Shown: one piece after another, positions 14,791 through 23,591 of the stretch | How positions within the stretch are numbered: the stretch's first letter is position 1 | Layout of the letters: each line of letters opens with the position of its first letter | Source: CAYXVB01 sp964467785 | GTDB lineage: Bacteria; Bdellovibrionota; UBA1018 | Assembly (NCBI GenBank): GCA_964467785.1 | Contig: CAYXVB010000036.1 | Span: forward strand, 1 to 26,046 | Length of the DNA stretch: 26,046 nt | Direction of reading: 5' to 3' | Translations under genes and position numbers: made by a program | Notes under the pieces: model-generated | Databases searched by the model: none | The model's input: only the letters and a program-made list of their open reading frames with translations | What the model was told of the DNA's origin: nothing

Positions 14791-16278
14791 TCAGATCTCA
14801 AGAATGAGCGCGGCCACCCGCTCGCGCGACGCTTCTTCGATGTCCTCCGGGACGCGTTGCCCCGTGGTGAAATACAGCAGCGGCAGTTTGGACCGAAGCG
14901 AGACATTGAGGAGCGCGCCGTGGCTCATCGCCTCGTCGAGCTTGGAGAAAATCAGGCCCTCGGGCTTGAACAGACCGAAACGGCTGGTCATGTCGTACAG
15001 CTCCGCATCGCGCGTGGTCGCCGACAGCACAAGCTGGGTGCGCAGGCCCGGTAGCGCTTTGAGGATCTCCTTCATCTCGTCGAGGGACTTGGGATCCTTT
15101 TGCGAACGCCCAGTGGTGTCAACGATCACCAAGTCGAGGGACTGGAAATCCTGCATCGCGAGCCGGAGATCATCCAACGTCGAAGCGGACCGAAACGGGA
15201 CGTTGAGGATCTTGGCGTAGGTGGCCAACTGATCGAAGGCCGCGACTTTGTAACTGTCGAGATTGATCAGGCCAACCTTGAGATTGCGATGAAGGATCGC
15301 GTCGGAGGCGATCTTAGCCACGGTCGTAGTCTTGCCGACGCCGGTGGGACCGACGAGTGCGATCACGGCCGGCCCCTGCCCCTCCTGCTTGGGCAGGACG
15401 CTCGAGAGCGCGGAATGCACATCGGTGGCCCGCATGATCTCGACCGCGAGCTGGTCAAGGACCAGCTCGGGATTGGTCGCGCCGTCGCGCAGCTCAAAGG
15501 CCGCGTTCTTGATCAACTTCACGGCCAGGCGCTTTTCCACGCCGCCGATTACCAGCTGATCAAATGCGTCCTGCAGCGCGGGAGTCTCAAGCGGTGTCGC
15601 GCCCATGAGCGCCTGGGCTCCCGTGGCGGGTGCGGCGTCGTCCTGGACGGACTTCATCTCCTCGATCATCCGCTTGAGATGGCGCAGCTCCTCCTCGACC
15701 GACATGCCGGTGTGGGTTGGAAGGCGACCCGTCGCGCCCGCGGCCGCGCGCGCCCCGGAAACGGGGGTCGGCCGATCCTGCAGTTCGCTCTCGTCGTCCT
15801 GCACGTCGATGTAGCGGAATCCAGGCGGCCGGCGATTGGAGCCCGTCGTCACAGAGGTGCCCACGGCGCTCCCCGCGCCCAATGGCGCCGAATTTCTTGA
15901 GGCAGGCGCGGCGGCACTGGCCTGCGCCCGGTTCTGGGTTTGAGCGCCACGCGTCGCCGCGACGGCGCCGGTTCCGCCTCGCGCAGCGCTTGCGCTCCCT
16001 CGGGAGACAGCCTTGTCGATGAACTCCGCCTGCCGCGCGGCCGGCATCTTGCGCAACGCCTCGCGCTCCTTTTGCGGCACGCGGCTCTCGGCCACGCCCT
16101 TCTTCTGCAACGAACGATCGGACACGGCGGCAGTCACTTCGACCGACTCCTTGGACATTAGCCCGAAGCCGCGCTTGTTCTTCTTGGTCTGGAGAATAAT
16201 CGCCTCGGGGCCAAGCTCCCTCTTGATCGTGTCGAGTGCTTCCTGGATGGTCGGGGCTTCGAACTTCTTAACTTGCAT
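14791..16278 (-). CDS. flhF: Flagellar placement GTPase FlhF (SRP-type)
   Basis: 495 residues. The N-terminal B domain starts MQVKKFEAPTIQEALDTIK and runs into a long, low-complexity Ala/Arg/Ser/Gly linker (about 95-190). The N domain (EEELRHLKRMIEEMKS) and the SRP-type G domain follow, with P-loop GPTGVGKTTT (310-319), INLDSYKVAAFDQL (338-351), DTTGR (387-391) and the SKLDE guanine-specificity motif. FlhF marks the site, usually a pole, where the first flagellar ring is built. The ATG, behind GTGAGG, overlaps the flhA end by 11 bp. FlhF plus FlhG with DQAxxLR suggests polar flagellation; this is inferred. Confidence 0.95.
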   Translation of the reverse strand: MQVKKFEAPTIQEALDTIKRELGPEAIILQTKKNKRGFGLMSKESVEVTAAVSDRSLQKKGVAESRVPQKEREALRKMPAARQAEFIDKAVSRGSASAARGGTGAVAATRGAQTQNRAQASAAAPASRNSAPLGAGSAVGTSVTTGSNRRPPGFRYIDVQDDESELQDRPTPVSGARAAAGATGRLPTHTGMSVEEELRHLKRMIEEMKSVQDDAAPATGAQALMGATPLETPALQDAFDQLVIGGVEKRLAVKLIKNAAFELRDGATNPELVLDQLAVEIMRATDVHSALSSVLPKQEGQGPAVIALVGPTGVGKTTTVAKIASDAILHRNLKVGLINLDSYKVAAFDQLATYAKILNVPFRSASTLDDLRLAMQDFQSLDLVIVDTTGRSQKDPKSLDEMKEILKALPGLRTQLVLSATTRDAELYDMTSRFGLFKPEGLIFSKLDEAMSHGALLNVSLRSKLPLLYFTTGQRVPEDIEEASRERVAALILEI

Positions 16279-18349
16279 AGCTCAACCTCACGGTACTGAA
16301 CGCCTTGACGTTCACGTTTGGGGTGATTTCGTTGTGCGACAGCACGATCACGTTCGGAATGAAACGATCGACCAGACTCTTAAGGTGCTGCCGGATCAGC
16401 GGCGAACACAGCACGACCGCCTGGCTCGCCTGGTTGGAAAGCTCCACGGCCTCCCGGTTCAGCTCGGCCACGAACCGGCGGACGAATTCAGGATCGAGCG
16501 AAAGCTGCTGTCCCTGATCCGTTTGGATGATGCCGCCCGCGATGGTCTCCTCGATCGTGCGGTCCAGCGTGAGCAGCTGCAGCTCCCCATCGGGGCCCAC
16601 CAGCTTGCGCGTGATGGTGCGAGCCAGAGCCGCGCGGACATGCTCGGTGAGCACGGCCGGATCCTTCTGCTGGGGCGCGGCGTCGGCCAGCGCTTCCAGG
16701 ATCGTGCGCAGATCGCGGATCGACACGCCTTCCTTGAGCAGATTTCTGAGCACCTTGAGGACCGAACCGAGCGGAAGCTGATTGGGGATGAGCTCCTCCA
16801 CCACCTTGGGGGCGGACTGCTTGAGCGTGTCGAGGAGCCCTTGGAGCTCCTGCCGGCCGATGAGCTCCTGCGCGTTCTGGCGGACCAGCTCGGTGAGATG
16901 GGTCGCGATGACCGTCGAGAGATCCACCACGGTGTATCCCGCGAAGGTGGCCTCCTCCTTTTGTCGCGCCGAGATCCACAGCGCATCGAGTCCGAAGGCG
17001 GGCTCCTTGGTCGGCACCCCGGCGATCCGCTCGGACACGTTGCCCGGGTCCATGGCCAGCAAATGCCCGACCATGAGCGAGCCCGACCCGATCTGCACGC
17101 CCTTGAGCAGTACCTGGTAATCGCCCGGCTTGAGCTCGAGGTTGTCGCGGATGCGCAGCGGCGGCACGATGATCCCGAGGTCGAGCGCGAACTGCTTGCG
17201 GATGTTGGTGATCCGCTCGAGCAGGTCCCCGTTCTGATCGGCGTCCACAATGCTGATCAGGCCGTACCCCACTTCGAGCTCGAGCAGGTCCACGCCCAGG
17301 AGGTTTTCGAGCTTCTCGGAGGAGGGTTTGAGCTTTTCCTTTTCGAGCGCCTCGACTTTGGCGGCTTCCGCCAACTTCTCCTTGCGCATCAAGTGCCGCG
17401 CGGTATAGCCGAGCCCGACCGCCAGAATCAGGAACGGAATATGTGGAAGCCCTGGCACCAGGGCCATGAAAAACATGATGCCCGCGGTGGCCGCGATGGC
17501 CTTGGGCTTCATCAGGAGCTGCTTGGTGAACTCCTGGCTGTAGTTGGTGCTCGTCGCGGTGCGGGTGACGATGATGCCGGCCGCGGTGGAGACGATCAGC
17601 GCCGGAATCTGGGATACAAGGCCGTCCCCGATCGTGAGCAGGGTGAAGACCTGCGCGGCGTCGGCGATGTCCATTCCCTTTTGCAGGGTGCCGATGATGA
17701 TCCCGCCGATCAGATTGACGAAGACGATCATGATGCCCGCGATCGCGTCACCGCGGACGAACTTGCTCGAACCGTCCATGGCGCCGTAGAAGTCGGCTTC
17801 GCGGGCGATCTCGGAGCGGCGGCGACGAGCCTCCTCCTCGTTGATGAGGCCGGCGTTGAGATCCGCGTCGATTGCCATCTGTTTGCCAGGCATGGCGTCC
17901 AAAGTGAAGCGCGCGCTGACTTCAGCCACGCGGCCGGCGCCCTTGGTGATGACGATGAAGTTGATGACCACCAAGATGATGAACACAACAATGCCGACGG
18001 CGTAGTTCCCTCCGACCACGAACTCGCCAAAAGACCGGATGACCTCGCCGGCGGCCGCGGTCCCTTGCTCCGCGCCTCGAAGCAGGATGACGCGGGTGGT
18101 GGCCACATTGAGCGAGAGCCGGAGCAGCGTCGTGATCAACAGCATCGAGGGAAAGATGCTGAAGTCGAGGGCGCGCGTGGCGTAAACCGCCGTCAAGAGC
18201 AGCACCACCGAAAGCGCGATCGCGAGCGACAGGAAGAGGTCGATCAGGAACGGCGGCATGGGGATGATCATGACCGCCAGGATCCCCATCAGTCCCAGCG
18301 CGAGCGCCAGGTCCGAATTCTTGGAGAGCTTTTCCAGGAAACCCTTCAT
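16268..18349 (-). CDS. flhA: Flagellar export gate protein FlhA
   Basis: 693 residues, normal length. About eight membrane helices fill the N-terminal half, with the FHIPEP-family signature ALDFSIFPSMLLITTLLRLSLN. The conserved cytoplasmic loop after it has SARFTLDAMPGKQMAIDADL. From about residue 340 the cytoplasmic export-platform domain follows (LEVGYGLISIVD, VLKGVQIGSG, TVVDLSTVIATHLTEL). FlhA forms the nonameric ring that docks substrate-chaperone complexes and uses proton motive force for export. GGAGAGGTGA precedes the ATG, 25 nt after flhB. Its stop lies inside the flhF start. Confidence 0.97.
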   Translation of the reverse strand: MKGFLEKLSKNSDLALALGLMGILAVMIIPMPPFLIDLFLSLAIALSVVLLLTAVYATRALDFSIFPSMLLITTLLRLSLNVATTRVILLRGAEQGTAAAGEVIRSFGEFVVGGNYAVGIVVFIILVVINFIVITKGAGRVAEVSARFTLDAMPGKQMAIDADLNAGLINEEEARRRRSEIAREADFYGAMDGSSKFVRGDAIAGIMIVFVNLIGGIIIGTLQKGMDIADAAQVFTLLTIGDGLVSQIPALIVSTAAGIIVTRTATSTNYSQEFTKQLLMKPKAIAATAGIMFFMALVPGLPHIPFLILAVGLGYTARHLMRKEKLAEAAKVEALEKEKLKPSSEKLENLLGVDLLELEVGYGLISIVDADQNGDLLERITNIRKQFALDLGIIVPPLRIRDNLELKPGDYQVLLKGVQIGSGSLMVGHLLAMDPGNVSERIAGVPTKEPAFGLDALWISARQKEEATFAGYTVVDLSTVIATHLTELVRQNAQELIGRQELQGLLDTLKQSAPKVVEELIPNQLPLGSVLKVLRNLLKEGVSIRDLRTILEALADAAPQQKDPAVLTEHVRAALARTITRKLVGPDGELQLLTLDRTIEETIAGGIIQTDQGQQLSLDPEFVRRFVAELNREAVELSNQASQAVVLCSPLIRQHLKSLVDRFIPNVIVLSHNEITPNVNVKAFSTVRLSYAS

Positions 18350-18374
18350 CGTTCACCTCTCCATCCACTCGCGT

Positions 18375-19466
18375 TCATGTGAAATCCTTTCGCTTGAGGC
18401 GGTAAACGTGAGCCAGGACCTCCGCGACGGCCTGATACAGCGCGCGCGGGATCGACTGATTCACCTTGACCGTCTTGAACAGGGTGCGGGCCAGCGGCAC
18501 GTTCTCGACGAGCGGCACGCCGGCCTCGGTGGCGATCTGCTTGATCTTCTGCGCGATGAGGTCCGCGCCCTTGGCGACCACCCGCGGGGCGGCCATCGTC
18601 GAGCGATCATACTGCAGGGCGATCGCAATATGGGTCGGGTTGGTGACGATCACGTCGGCCTTCTTGACCGCCGCCATCATGCGCTTGCGGGACATCTCGC
18701 GCTGGATCGACCGGATGCGTGCCTTGATCTGCGGATCCCCTTCGCGCTCCTTATGCTCTTGCTTGGCTTCCTGTTTGGTCATGCGCAGCTTTTGCTGGTA
18801 ATCCCAGCGCTGCACGCCGAAATCGATCGCGGCAAAGACCGTCAGCACGCCAATCAGGGCCAGGAACACCGCCTTGCCCACCTGCCCGTAGGCGCCGAAC
18901 AAGCTCTCGGCTTCGACGTCGAGCCATTTCGGGGATTGGAGGATCTGCGTCTTGAACAAGCCGTAGCATACGGCCAGCACCGCCACGAGCTTGACGAGGA
19001 TCCGGACTGCCTCGACCGCCTGCTTCTTGGAGAGGATGCGCTTCCACCCCTCGAGCGGATTGATCTTGTTCAGGTCCGGAGTCAGCGGATCAGTGCTGAA
19101 GATGCTCCCGATCTGGGCAAAGCTGGAAAATCCGCCCATCACGAAACCGGCGAGACCCACGGGCAACCCGATGAACGCGAGAATGCCCAGCGCCTTGACG
19201 AGGTAACCATGGAGGACGTGGTTGCCGGAGAGATCCACGCGCGCCGAGAGATCCGTGCGGAAGACCTCGCGCATGAACTCCGCCAGCTGCTTACCCATCG
19301 AAGGCGAAAGCGCGTACATCGTCGCGCCGGTCGCAAGCAACGCGACCAGGCCGGAAACCTCCCGGCTCTGCGCGACCATACCCTTCCGCCGGTATTCCTC
19401 GAGGCGGTACGGGGATACTTCTTCTGTCAGGTCTTCCCTGGACCTGTCTTCACCGCCCTCGGCCAT
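18375..19466 (-). CDS. flhB: Flagellar export switch protein FlhB
   Basis: 363 residues. A soluble N-terminal stretch leads to four membrane helices. The cytoplasmic domain carries the autocleavage motif NPTH (Asn276 by count) in VIVTNPTHIAIALQYD, then GADLIAQKIKQIATEAGVPLVENVPLAR. Self-cleavage between Asn and Pro switches export from rod/hook to filament substrates. AGGTAGGGTGA precedes the ATG, which lies 5 nt after the fliR stop. Length and motifs are normal. Confidence 0.97.
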   Translation of the reverse strand: MAEGGEDRSREDLTEEVSPYRLEEYRRKGMVAQSREVSGLVALLATGATMYALSPSMGKQLAEFMREVFRTDLSARVDLSGNHVLHGYLVKALGILAFIGLPVGLAGFVMGGFSSFAQIGSIFSTDPLTPDLNKINPLEGWKRILSKKQAVEAVRILVKLVAVLAVCYGLFKTQILQSPKWLDVEAESLFGAYGQVGKAVFLALIGVLTVFAAIDFGVQRWDYQQKLRMTKQEAKQEHKEREGDPQIKARIRSIQREMSRKRMMAAVKKADVIVTNPTHIAIALQYDRSTMAAPRVVAKGADLIAQKIKQIATEAGVPLVENVPLARTLFKTVKVNQSIPRALYQAVAEVLAHVYRLKRKDFT

Positions 19467-19471
19467 TCACC

Positions 19472-20314
19472 CTACCTGCCTTTCGCGATCGCCTGCAAAA
19501 GGCCGTTCATCGACTCCGGGATGCCCGCGAGGACATTGGAGACGGCTCCCTGGAACTCAGGGAGACTGAGGAACATCACCGCGAGCCCGACCAGTCCGCT
19601 CACCGCGGCGGACAACACGAGCACGTTGAGCTGCGGAAGCGCTTTGGCGAGCACGCCGAAAGCCACGTTGATCCCGAACAGCACCACCGCGACCGGAGCC
19701 GCGATCTGGATTCCGAATCGAAAGATCTGCGAAGTCAGCGCGATCATCTTTTGCGCGGCAAACGACGTGCTCCCGGCGGCGGAAAGGACGCTCTGCCCGT
19801 CGGCCCCGGCCCCGCCCAGGCCCACGATGTTATAGCTTTGGATGCCGGCCGCGAGCATGAAGTGGTGGCCATCGAGCGCCAGGAACAGGAGCATCGCCAG
19901 CGTCATCTGGACTTCGGCGACTACCTGGGTCTGAGATTCCTGGCGATGGTCATAAGTGCTGGCCATGGCAAAACCCATGAAAGTGCCCACCATGTTGCCG
20001 CCGAAGCTGACCGCGTCGAAAGCCAGCTTGGCCACGAAGCCGAGAGCCAGCGCGAGCAGCGCCTCAATGGCGATCGTGGAGACGATCCCCGCGGGCGTAG
20101 CCCCCCAGATCAGGGCGTCCGCCGGATTGATCCGGCCCCGGGCGACCAAGGCCGGGAACAGGCAGATGGAAAGCGCCAGCGAAAGGAGGATCTTGACCGG
20201 CATCGGGATCACCTTGTCGCCAAAAAAAGGCAGGACCGAGATCAGCACGGAGTACCGCACCAGGACCGCGAAGAAGGTCAGAATCTCGGCTTGGTCGAAG
20301 TTGAACAGCGACAT
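19472..20314 (-). CDS. fliR: Flagellar export gate protein FliR
   Basis: 280 residues with five or six strongly hydrophobic helices throughout, from FNFDQAEILTFFAVLVRYSVL to LVLSAAVSGLVGLAVMFLSL. The family segment SFGGNMVGTFMGFAMASTYD is clear. FliR joins FliP and FliQ in the export channel. The size is slightly above the usual 260. GAGAG and GTAAGG lie just before the ATG. The gene starts 33 nt after fliQ. Confidence 0.95.
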   Translation of the reverse strand: MSLFNFDQAEILTFFAVLVRYSVLISVLPFFGDKVIPMPVKILLSLALSICLFPALVARGRINPADALIWGATPAGIVSTIAIEALLALALGFVAKLAFDAVSFGGNMVGTFMGFAMASTYDHRQESQTQVVAEVQMTLAMLLFLALDGHHFMLAAGIQSYNIVGLGGAGADGQSVLSAAGSTSFAAQKMIALTSQIFRFGIQIAAPVAVVLFGINVAFGVLAKALPQLNVLVLSAAVSGLVGLAVMFLSLPEFQGAVSNVLAGIPESMNGLLQAIAKGR

Positions 20315-20347
20315 CCTTACGCTCTCACCATTCCATCACCATCATGC

Positions 20348-20617
20348 TCAGCGAACGAGTTCGCCCGCTCCCCCGATCACCTCGACCGCGTAATGCTGCA
20401 TCACCTCGAGCATCCAGGGGGCCATCACCATCAGGACCAGGACCACCGCGACCATCTTGGGGATGAACGTCAGGGTGGACTCGTTGATCTGGGTGATCGC
20501 CTGGAAAACGCTCACCAGCAGACCAACCGCCATCGCCGCCAACAACATGGGTCCGGCAAGATAGATGATCGTCTTGATCGCCTCGGCCCCGATGTTCATG
20601 ACTATTTCTTCAGTCAT
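20348..20617 (-). CDS. fliQ: Flagellar export gate protein FliQ
   Basis: 89 residues, the normal length. Two membrane helices (IIYLAGPMLLAAMAVGLLVSVF and VAVVLVLMVMAPWMLEVM) flank the conserved QAITQINESTLTFIPK turn. Four FliQ copies wrap the FliP/FliR helical channel. GAGAGGGG precedes the ATG, and the gene begins 10 nt after fliP ends. Confidence 0.96.
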   Translation of the reverse strand: MTEEIVMNIGAEAIKTIIYLAGPMLLAAMAVGLLVSVFQAITQINESTLTFIPKMVAVVLVLMVMAPWMLEVMQHYAVEVIGGAGELVR

Positions 20618-20627
20618 AATTCCCCTC

Positions 20628-21458
20628 TCACCCGAAACTCTTGACCAGACTGCCCACGACGAGCTCCCACCCGTCCACCAGCACGAACAGCAACAGCTTG
20701 AACGGAAGCGAGATCACCGCCGGCGGCAACATCATCATGCCCATCGCCATGAGGACGCTCGACACCACCATGTCGAGCACCAGAAACGGCAGGTAGAGCA
20801 TGAAGCCGATCTGGAACGCGGTCTTCAGCTCGCTGATCACGAACGAGGGCACGAGCACGTAGGTCGGGACCTCGGCGCGGTTCTTGGGCTTGGCTTCTTT
20901 GGACAGCGAGAGAAAAAGCTCCAAGTCCTTTTCGCGCACTTGGGAGAACATGAACTCGCGGATCGGCGCTTCGGCGCGCTCATAGGCGGTCTTCTGGTCG
21001 ATCTTCTCGTTGAGGAAGGGATCGATCGCGTTGTTGGACACGGCCTTGATGGTCGGCGCCATCACGAAGAAAGTCAGGAAGAGCGCGAGGCCAACGATGA
21101 GCTGGTTGGGCGGCGTGTTTTGCGTGCCGAGCGCCTGGCGCAGAAAACCCAGCACCACCACGATCCGGGTAAACGAGGTCATCATGATGAGGATCGCAGG
21201 CGCCAGCGAAAGCACCGTCAGCGTCATGATGATACGAAGCACGGAGACGAGCTCCTGGGGCTTCTGCTGTCCGGTGGGGAACGATAGGCTCAACGACGGA
21301 AGAGAGATTCCGGAAGTACCCGGCACGTAGGAGGCGCCGGAGGCGTCGGCCAGGGCGGTGCCCGGCAAAAGCGCTAACGCCGCGAGGCCGAGCGCCAGCG
21401 CGACGAAGCCGCAGGCCGAGTGGCGATCCAGTCCGGCTCTGAGGACGCTCCGAGTCAT
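20628..21458 (-). CDS. fliP: Flagellar export gate protein FliP
   Basis: 276 residues. A cleavable signal peptide (ACGFVALALGLAALALLPGTALA) is typical of FliP. The signature SFTRIVVVLGFLRQALGTQ, with NQLIVGLALFLTFFVMAP, follows. Then comes a periplasmic/loop domain and two final helices (FMLYLPFLVLDMVVSSVL and the MMMLPPAVISLPFKLLLFVL segment). Five FliP form the core of the export pore. The ATG overlaps the fliO stop (ATGA), so translation is coupled. Confidence 0.96.
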   Translation of the reverse strand: MTRSVLRAGLDRHSACGFVALALGLAALALLPGTALADASGASYVPGTSGISLPSLSLSFPTGQQKPQELVSVLRIIMTLTVLSLAPAILIMMTSFTRIVVVLGFLRQALGTQNTPPNQLIVGLALFLTFFVMAPTIKAVSNNAIDPFLNEKIDQKTAYERAEAPIREFMFSQVREKDLELFLSLSKEAKPKNRAEVPTYVLVPSFVISELKTAFQIGFMLYLPFLVLDMVVSSVLMAMGMMMLPPAVISLPFKLLLFVLVDGWELVVGSLVKSFG

Positions 21459-23053
21459 AGCTGCTTCATCCCCTCAATGCGGCTCTTGATCTGAGCGCGC
21501 ACGTTGGCGCTCGTGGCCTGTCCCTGCGGACCGGGGGCTCCCGCGAAACCGCCCAGGCTCGGCCCCGAATTCTGGCCGGCATTCAGGTAATCCCGGGAGG
21601 CCGGGCTCAGCGGCCGCGAAACCTTGGGACCGACGACCGACTGGGCCGACGGACTGTTTACCGTGCCGAGCGGTGCCGGTGAGCTGATCGAGGGGCCCGG
21701 AGCCGCGGCGCCAATCCTCGGCTTGGTCGCCTCATTTCGAAGCAGATCTGCGAAAACCGCTGGGCCAGCGGCTGTTGCGCCAAGGCCGCCGCGCTGCGGG
21801 GTGCTGCGCGTGACGGACTGCGCGGCGGCGAGCGATGCAGCGGCGGAAGTCTTGGAAGCCGTTCCCTTGACCGCGTGCTTGGAAAGCACGCCAAGCTCCT
21901 CGAGATCCTCAAGGGACTCCAAACCGGCGCCGGCCTCGCCCTCGCCCACCTGTGTGATGAGATTGATGGCGTCGGCGGTGATGCCAAGGACGAGGACCTG
22001 CTCCATCACCCGCACGACCGCGATACTGTTTTTTGGCCCAAGGTGCTGGGTGGATAGCACTTCAATCATCCGCGGCTTGGCGCCGATGCCGCTGATGCGG
22101 CCCAGCCCGCTGCGGGCAAAGCGCGAAAGAACGCCCGCGACGCCGCGAGCAGGCTTACCGCCGGAGACCGCCGCCTCGATGGCGCCGTGTTGTTTGAGAT
22201 TCATGATCCTGCGAAACGCGAGGGCAATCAGTCCGAACAGGGCCAGCACGCCGCCTAGCTTGACGAAAAGTCCGGTGAAACTCGGCAATGGGCGCGCGGA
22301 TCCGAGACCGCTTCCCTGGCCTTGGGCCTTGATCTTGCCCTCTTCTTTTCGGTCCTTCTCTGAACGGGCGGACTTCTCGCCCTTCTCGCCCTTCTCGGAC
22401 TTTTCGCTTTTCTCGGCGCGCTCGGCTTCCTTCTCGCCCTTGCGCTCGTTCGAAGCGGGCTTCTCGGCCGCAGCCATGGGGGCCGTCCCGGACATCACGC
22501 GCTCGAGCAGCGCCTTCTCTTCGGCTTCCAGCTTCTTATCGGAGGCCTTGCCCGGCGCTCCTTCGGCAACGCGAGCGACGGCTTCGGCATGCGCGGGCTT
22601 TTCGGGCGCCGCCGCCGCGACGCTAATCGAATCCGAGGCCGGGTTTTTAGCCCCTTCGAGCGCTAGCGTGATCACTTTTCCGCCCGGGGCCGTGGTGACG
22701 ATCTTAAACCGATCCTTGTACTCCTCGGCCTTGCCCCGGACCGAGATCCGGCACCGCACCAGGCGCGGCGCGTACTGGTAGGCGAAAACCTTGGTCAAGT
22801 CGCCCCCATTGATCGACGAGATCTTAGCCGGATAGACCGCGACATCCGTCATGCTGATCTGGATGATGTCGTTGAAGTACTCGGTTTTGAGCTGGCCTTT
22901 GCTGATCTTCCCGTCGAAGAGCAGATNNNNNNNNNNGTTGGATACCTGGACCTGCTTGAGGGTGGTGAGAGCCAGCGCGGGATCGGCGCCTGCCATGGCT
23001 GCGATCGCTGCGATCCCGAGGGCTTGAATCAGCTGAATTCCCTTATTCGACAT
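21455..23053 (-). CDS. fliO: Oversized FliO-like export assembly protein with an N-terminal AMIN-like domain
   Basis: About 532 residues from ATG 23053 (AAGGAAGG upstream). A signal peptide ends at about ALA (28). Residues 30-135 form a beta-rich, AMIN-like region (LKQVQVSN, gap, LLFDGKISKG, IIQISMTDVAVYP). A Lys/Glu/Ser repeat linker (around 195-245, with KSEKGEKGEK) precedes one membrane helix (LFVKLGGVLALFGLIALAF). The FliO domain follows (MIEVLSTQHLGPKNSIAVVRV, LVLGITADAINLITQV), then a long Pro/Ser/Gly tail. FliO scaffolds FliP pentamer assembly and usually has about 100-250 residues. Its place between fliN and fliP supports the call. A 10-N gap (22927-22936) keeps the frame. The AMIN match is by pattern only. 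Confidence 0.88.
   Translation of the reverse strand: MSNKGIQLIQALGIAAIAAMAGADPALALTTLKQVQVSNXXXXLLFDGKISKGQLKTEYFNDIIQISMTDVAVYPAKISSINGGDLTKVFAYQYAPRLVRCRISVRGKAEEYKDRFKIVTTAPGGKVITLALEGAKNPASDSISVAAAAPEKPAHAEAVARVAEGAPGKASDKKLEAEEKALLERVMSGTAPMAAAEKPASNERKGEKEAERAEKSEKSEKGEKGEKSARSEKDRKEEGKIKAQGQGSGLGSARPLPSFTGLFVKLGGVLALFGLIALAFRRIMNLKQHGAIEAAVSGGKPARGVAGVLSRFARSGLGRISGIGAKPRMIEVLSTQHLGPKNSIAVVRVMEQVLVLGITADAINLITQVGEGEAGAGLESLEDLEELGVLSKHAVKGTASKTSAAASLAAAQSVTRSTPQRGGLGATAAGPAVFADLLRNEATKPRIGAAAPGPSISSPAPLGTVNSPSAQSVVGPKVSRPLSPASRDYLNAGQNSGPSLGGFAGAPGPQGQATSANVRAQIKSRIEGMKQL
22927..22936. other. Assembly gap (10 N) inside fliO
   Basis: Ten N bases in the N-terminal AMIN-like region. The reading frame is the same on both sides. 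Confidence 0.95.
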
Positions 23054-23132
23054 GTCGGCCTTCCTTGGCTTCAATCTATTTCAAGGACACCGCCCCGCTT
23101 CCCTGCGGAGCGAACGACGCAAGCTTAGCGCG

Positions 23133-23564
23133 TCACTTCAACTGCTCGATCCGCTCCACCGGCGAGATGATGTCGGTGAGACGGACGCCGAACTTCTCGT
23201 TGACGACGACAACCTCGCCACGCGCGATGAGCTTGTCGTTGACCAGCACCTCGAGCGGCTCGCCGGCGAATTTTGAAAGCTCCACTACCGATCCCTGCGC
23301 GAGCCGCAGGATCTCGCGGATCGCCATCTTGGAGCGGCCCAGTTCGACGGTGACCTTAAGCGGGATATCCAGGATGAAGTCCAGGGACTGCACCGCCGGA
23401 GCGGCCTTGGGCGCGCTCTGTCCCCCGCCCATCGGCCCGCCTGGAGCTCCCATGCCCGCCCCACCGGCGCCCGGCGCCTCCGCCTGCGACCCGGCCGCGG
23501 CCAGCGCCGCTCCGAAGTCGCCCATGTTCATCTCGCCTAGGGGTGATGCCGTTTGTTCGCTCAT
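23133..23564 (-). CDS. fliN: Flagellar motor switch protein FliN
   Basis: 143 residues. The first 58 are a Gly/Ala/Met/Pro-rich leader (GAGGAGMGAPGGPMGGG). The SpoA/FliN domain follows: LDFILDIPLKVTVELGRSKMAIREILRL, then GSVVELSKFAGEPLEVLVN and GEVVVVNEKFGVRLTDIISP. FliN dimers form the base of the C-ring and dock export cargo through FliH. AAGGAG precedes the ATG, 27 nt after fliM. A 79-bp intergenic stretch separates it from fliO; it holds a small CCTTG/CAAGG inverted repeat that includes part of the fliO Shine-Dalgarno. Confidence 0.96.
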   Translation of the reverse strand: MSEQTASPLGEMNMGDFGAALAAAGSQAEAPGAGGAGMGAPGGPMGGGQSAPKAAPAVQSLDFILDIPLKVTVELGRSKMAIREILRLAQGSVVELSKFAGEPLEVLVNDKLIARGEVVVVNEKFGVRLTDIISPVERIEQLK

Positions 23565-23591
23565 GATCTATCCACTCCTTCAGTCAATCGT

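Noticed and set aside
16013..18382. 789-codon plus-strand open frame opposite flhF/flhA
   Set aside because: It is antisense to two clearly recognised genes, has Arg/Asp/His-rich composition typical of the complement of GC-rich coding sequence, and shows no domain.
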